Of a stretch of DNA of 5,352 nt, positions 4,359 through 5,352 are shown in pieces. Position numbers and translations under genes: made by a program. Origin of the DNA: Candidatus Krumholzibacteriia bacterium (GTDB lineage: Bacteria; Krumholzibacteriota; Krumholzibacteriia; Krumholzibacteriales; Krumholzibacteriaceae); the NCBI GenBank assembly GCA_026387805.1, contig JAPLKY010000029.1, positions 1 to 5,352 of the forward strand, written 5' to 3'. Within the stretch, counting starts at the first letter, position 1; each line of letters begins with the position of its first letter. The notes beneath the pieces are model-generated. The model saw only the letters and a program-made list of their open reading frames with translations. It was not told the origin of the DNA and did no database searches.

Positions 4359-5352
4359 CTACCTGTAGACGGGCTCGATGCTCGAGCCCGGATAGTAATG
4401 AGCGATAATGTCCTCGCCGGAGTACCCGAGCTCGGCCATGCGGATGGCGCCCGTCTGGCACATTCCGACGCCGTGCCCGTTCCCTCCTCCGATCATGTCC
4501 ACGGCGGTCAAGCGGTCCCCCGAAACCGAGACCTCGATCTTGAAGAGGGTGCTCTTGAGTATGGCCTCCGAGGCGGGATCGGGCTTCAGCACCCACCGGA
4601 CACGATCCCCCCTGACCTCGAAGCTCTCCTTGTCCGTTACGATCTCGATGCCGGATGCCCTGCCGTCGGGTGCGGCGCCCATCACCCTGACGTCGGCGAG
4701 CCGTCCAACGCCGCGGGCGGGGACCTTGAGCTCCCGCGGAACGGTTCGCTTGAGAATGCCGGAGAGAGCCGAGCCGCTCCAGTGCACGCGCCATCGAAAA
4801 TGCTTCGAGCCGCGGCAGAGGGACTCGCCGGAAGTCCCGCGGACGGTGTCTCTCACGCCGTACAGGTAGGGATAGGGGGTCTTCCAGGGCCAGACGATCC
4901 GGATATCGGCCGTGTGGCCGCCGCAGCAGGAGCAGTAGTACGCCTTGATCGGCTCGCCGAGGTACGTGCAGACGAGCCCGCGCGTCTCATCCACGGCCCG
5001 GGAGGCCGCGTCGTGCTCGGCGCCGGCTCCCGAGTAGACCTGATCCATGACGGTCGCATTGAGGTCGTAGATCTCCGCCGTCTTCTCCTCGAGCTTGGCT
5101 AGCGCATAGGAGCGGGCGGCGATGGCCTGGGCGCGATAGGCCTCGAACTGATGGGGCTTGAGATACCCGATCTCCGAGGGAAGGACTCCTTTGATGTACT
5201 CGTCGATATCGAGGATGTTGATCGCGATCAGACCGCCCTTGAACGGCCTGAAGCAGACGAGTCCCCTGTAGGGCTTCCCGCCGAGATAGACTCGCCCTCC
5301 CGCTTCGGGCTCGACGGATACCGATCCGGAGGAAATGAGCCGCCGTTTTCCC
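4359..5352 (-). CDS. SpoIID/LytB-domain peptidoglycan enzyme, 5' end outside window
   Basis: The minus-strand frame is open from the window edge to the TAG at 4359-4361, with 330 residues visible; an internal ATG at 5048 is not the start because conserved SpoIID sequence precedes it. NILDIDEYIKGVLPSEIGYL (visible residues 45-64) holds the family motif, with E60 matching the catalytic Glu of SpoIID, and QAIAARSYAL (75-84) follows. Then come YYCSCCGGHTA (138-148), PYPYLYGVRD (159-168) and the C-terminal signature NGHGVGMCQTGA (290-301) with HYYPG (318-322). SpoIID proteins are lytic transglycosylases that cut denuded glycan strands to 1,6-anhydroMurNAc ends; LytB relatives enhance amidase action. 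Export would be expected, but any signal peptide lies beyond the window. It is coupled to the nagZ-like gene, which acts on the same anhydro products. Cysteines C140, C142, C143 and C179 with H146 and H184 could bind metal. The family call is secure; the physiological role outside sporulation is open. Confidence 0.93.
   Translation of the reverse strand, partial: GKRRLISSGSVSVEPEAGGRVYLGGKPYRGLVCFRPFKGGLIAINILDIDEYIKGVLPSEIGYLKPHQFEAYRAQAIAARSYALAKLEEKTAEIYDLNATVMDQVYSGAGAEHDAASRAVDETRGLVCTYLGEPIKAYYCSCCGGHTADIRIVWPWKTPYPYLYGVRDTVRGTSGESLCRGSKHFRWRVHWSGSALSGILKRTVPRELKVPARGVGRLADVRVMGAAPDGRASGIEIVTDKESFEVRGDRVRWVLKPDPASEAILKSTLFKIEVSVSGDRLTAVDMIGGGNGHGVGMCQTGAIRMAELGYSGEDIIAHYYPGSSIEPVYR

Noticed and set aside
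3687..5102. A 471-codon open frame on the plus strand, opposite nagZ and the SpoIID-domain gene
   Set aside because: It lies antisense to two clearly conserved enzymes. Its translation is rich in Arg, Gly, Pro and Asp with no domain, as expected from a GC-rich shadow frame.

Overview
The window looks like a chromosomal segment of a GC-rich, probably uncultivated diderm bacterium. The best lineage clue is the small secreted protein at 1840-2457. Its aromatic- and cysteine-rich body and its tail resemble, from memory, orphan families of FCB-group candidate phyla such as Eisenbacteria or Krumholzibacteriota. That assignment is an inference, not a search result. No mobile element, CRISPR array, prophage or origin is visible.

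Layout, left to right. (1) 1-201, minus: N-terminus of a major facilitator superfamily (MFS) transporter cut by the window edge, with a likely promoter at 270-298. (2) 537-887 and 1373-1723, plus: two tandem paralogous 116-aa RRM (RNA recognition motif) proteins with glycine-rich tails. Each has its own long leader and its own intrinsic terminator. The leaders share short conserved blocks although most of their sequence differs. The first also carries a perfect 20-bp palindrome, and the second lies downstream of phased A-tracts. (3) 1840-2457, minus: a 205-aa exported protein of unknown function with a near-consensus sigma-70 promoter, convergent with the second RRM gene across a strong hairpin. 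(4) 2591-2667, minus: tRNA-Asp(GTC) with encoded CCA. (5) 2790-4355 and 4359-5352, minus: a two-gene unit of a SpoIID/LytB-domain protein (5' end outside the window) followed three bases later by a NagZ-type family 3 beta-N-acetylhexosaminidase, closed by an intrinsic terminator at 2731-2755.

How the parts work together. SpoIID-family enzymes cleave stripped peptidoglycan glycan strands to 1,6-anhydro-MurNAc ends. NagZ removes GlcNAc from GlcNAc-anhydroMurNAc products. The coupled pair therefore reads as a small wall-remodelling and recycling operon in an organism that shows no other sign of sporulation here. The RRM pair resembles the cold-inducible glycine-rich RNA-binding proteins of bacteria. 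The shared leader blocks make common post-transcriptional control, possibly autoregulation, the most interesting hypothesis in the window. The paralogs are mosaic: the N-terminal third is diverged, the middle is nearly identical in DNA, and the tail is identical in protein but not in codons.
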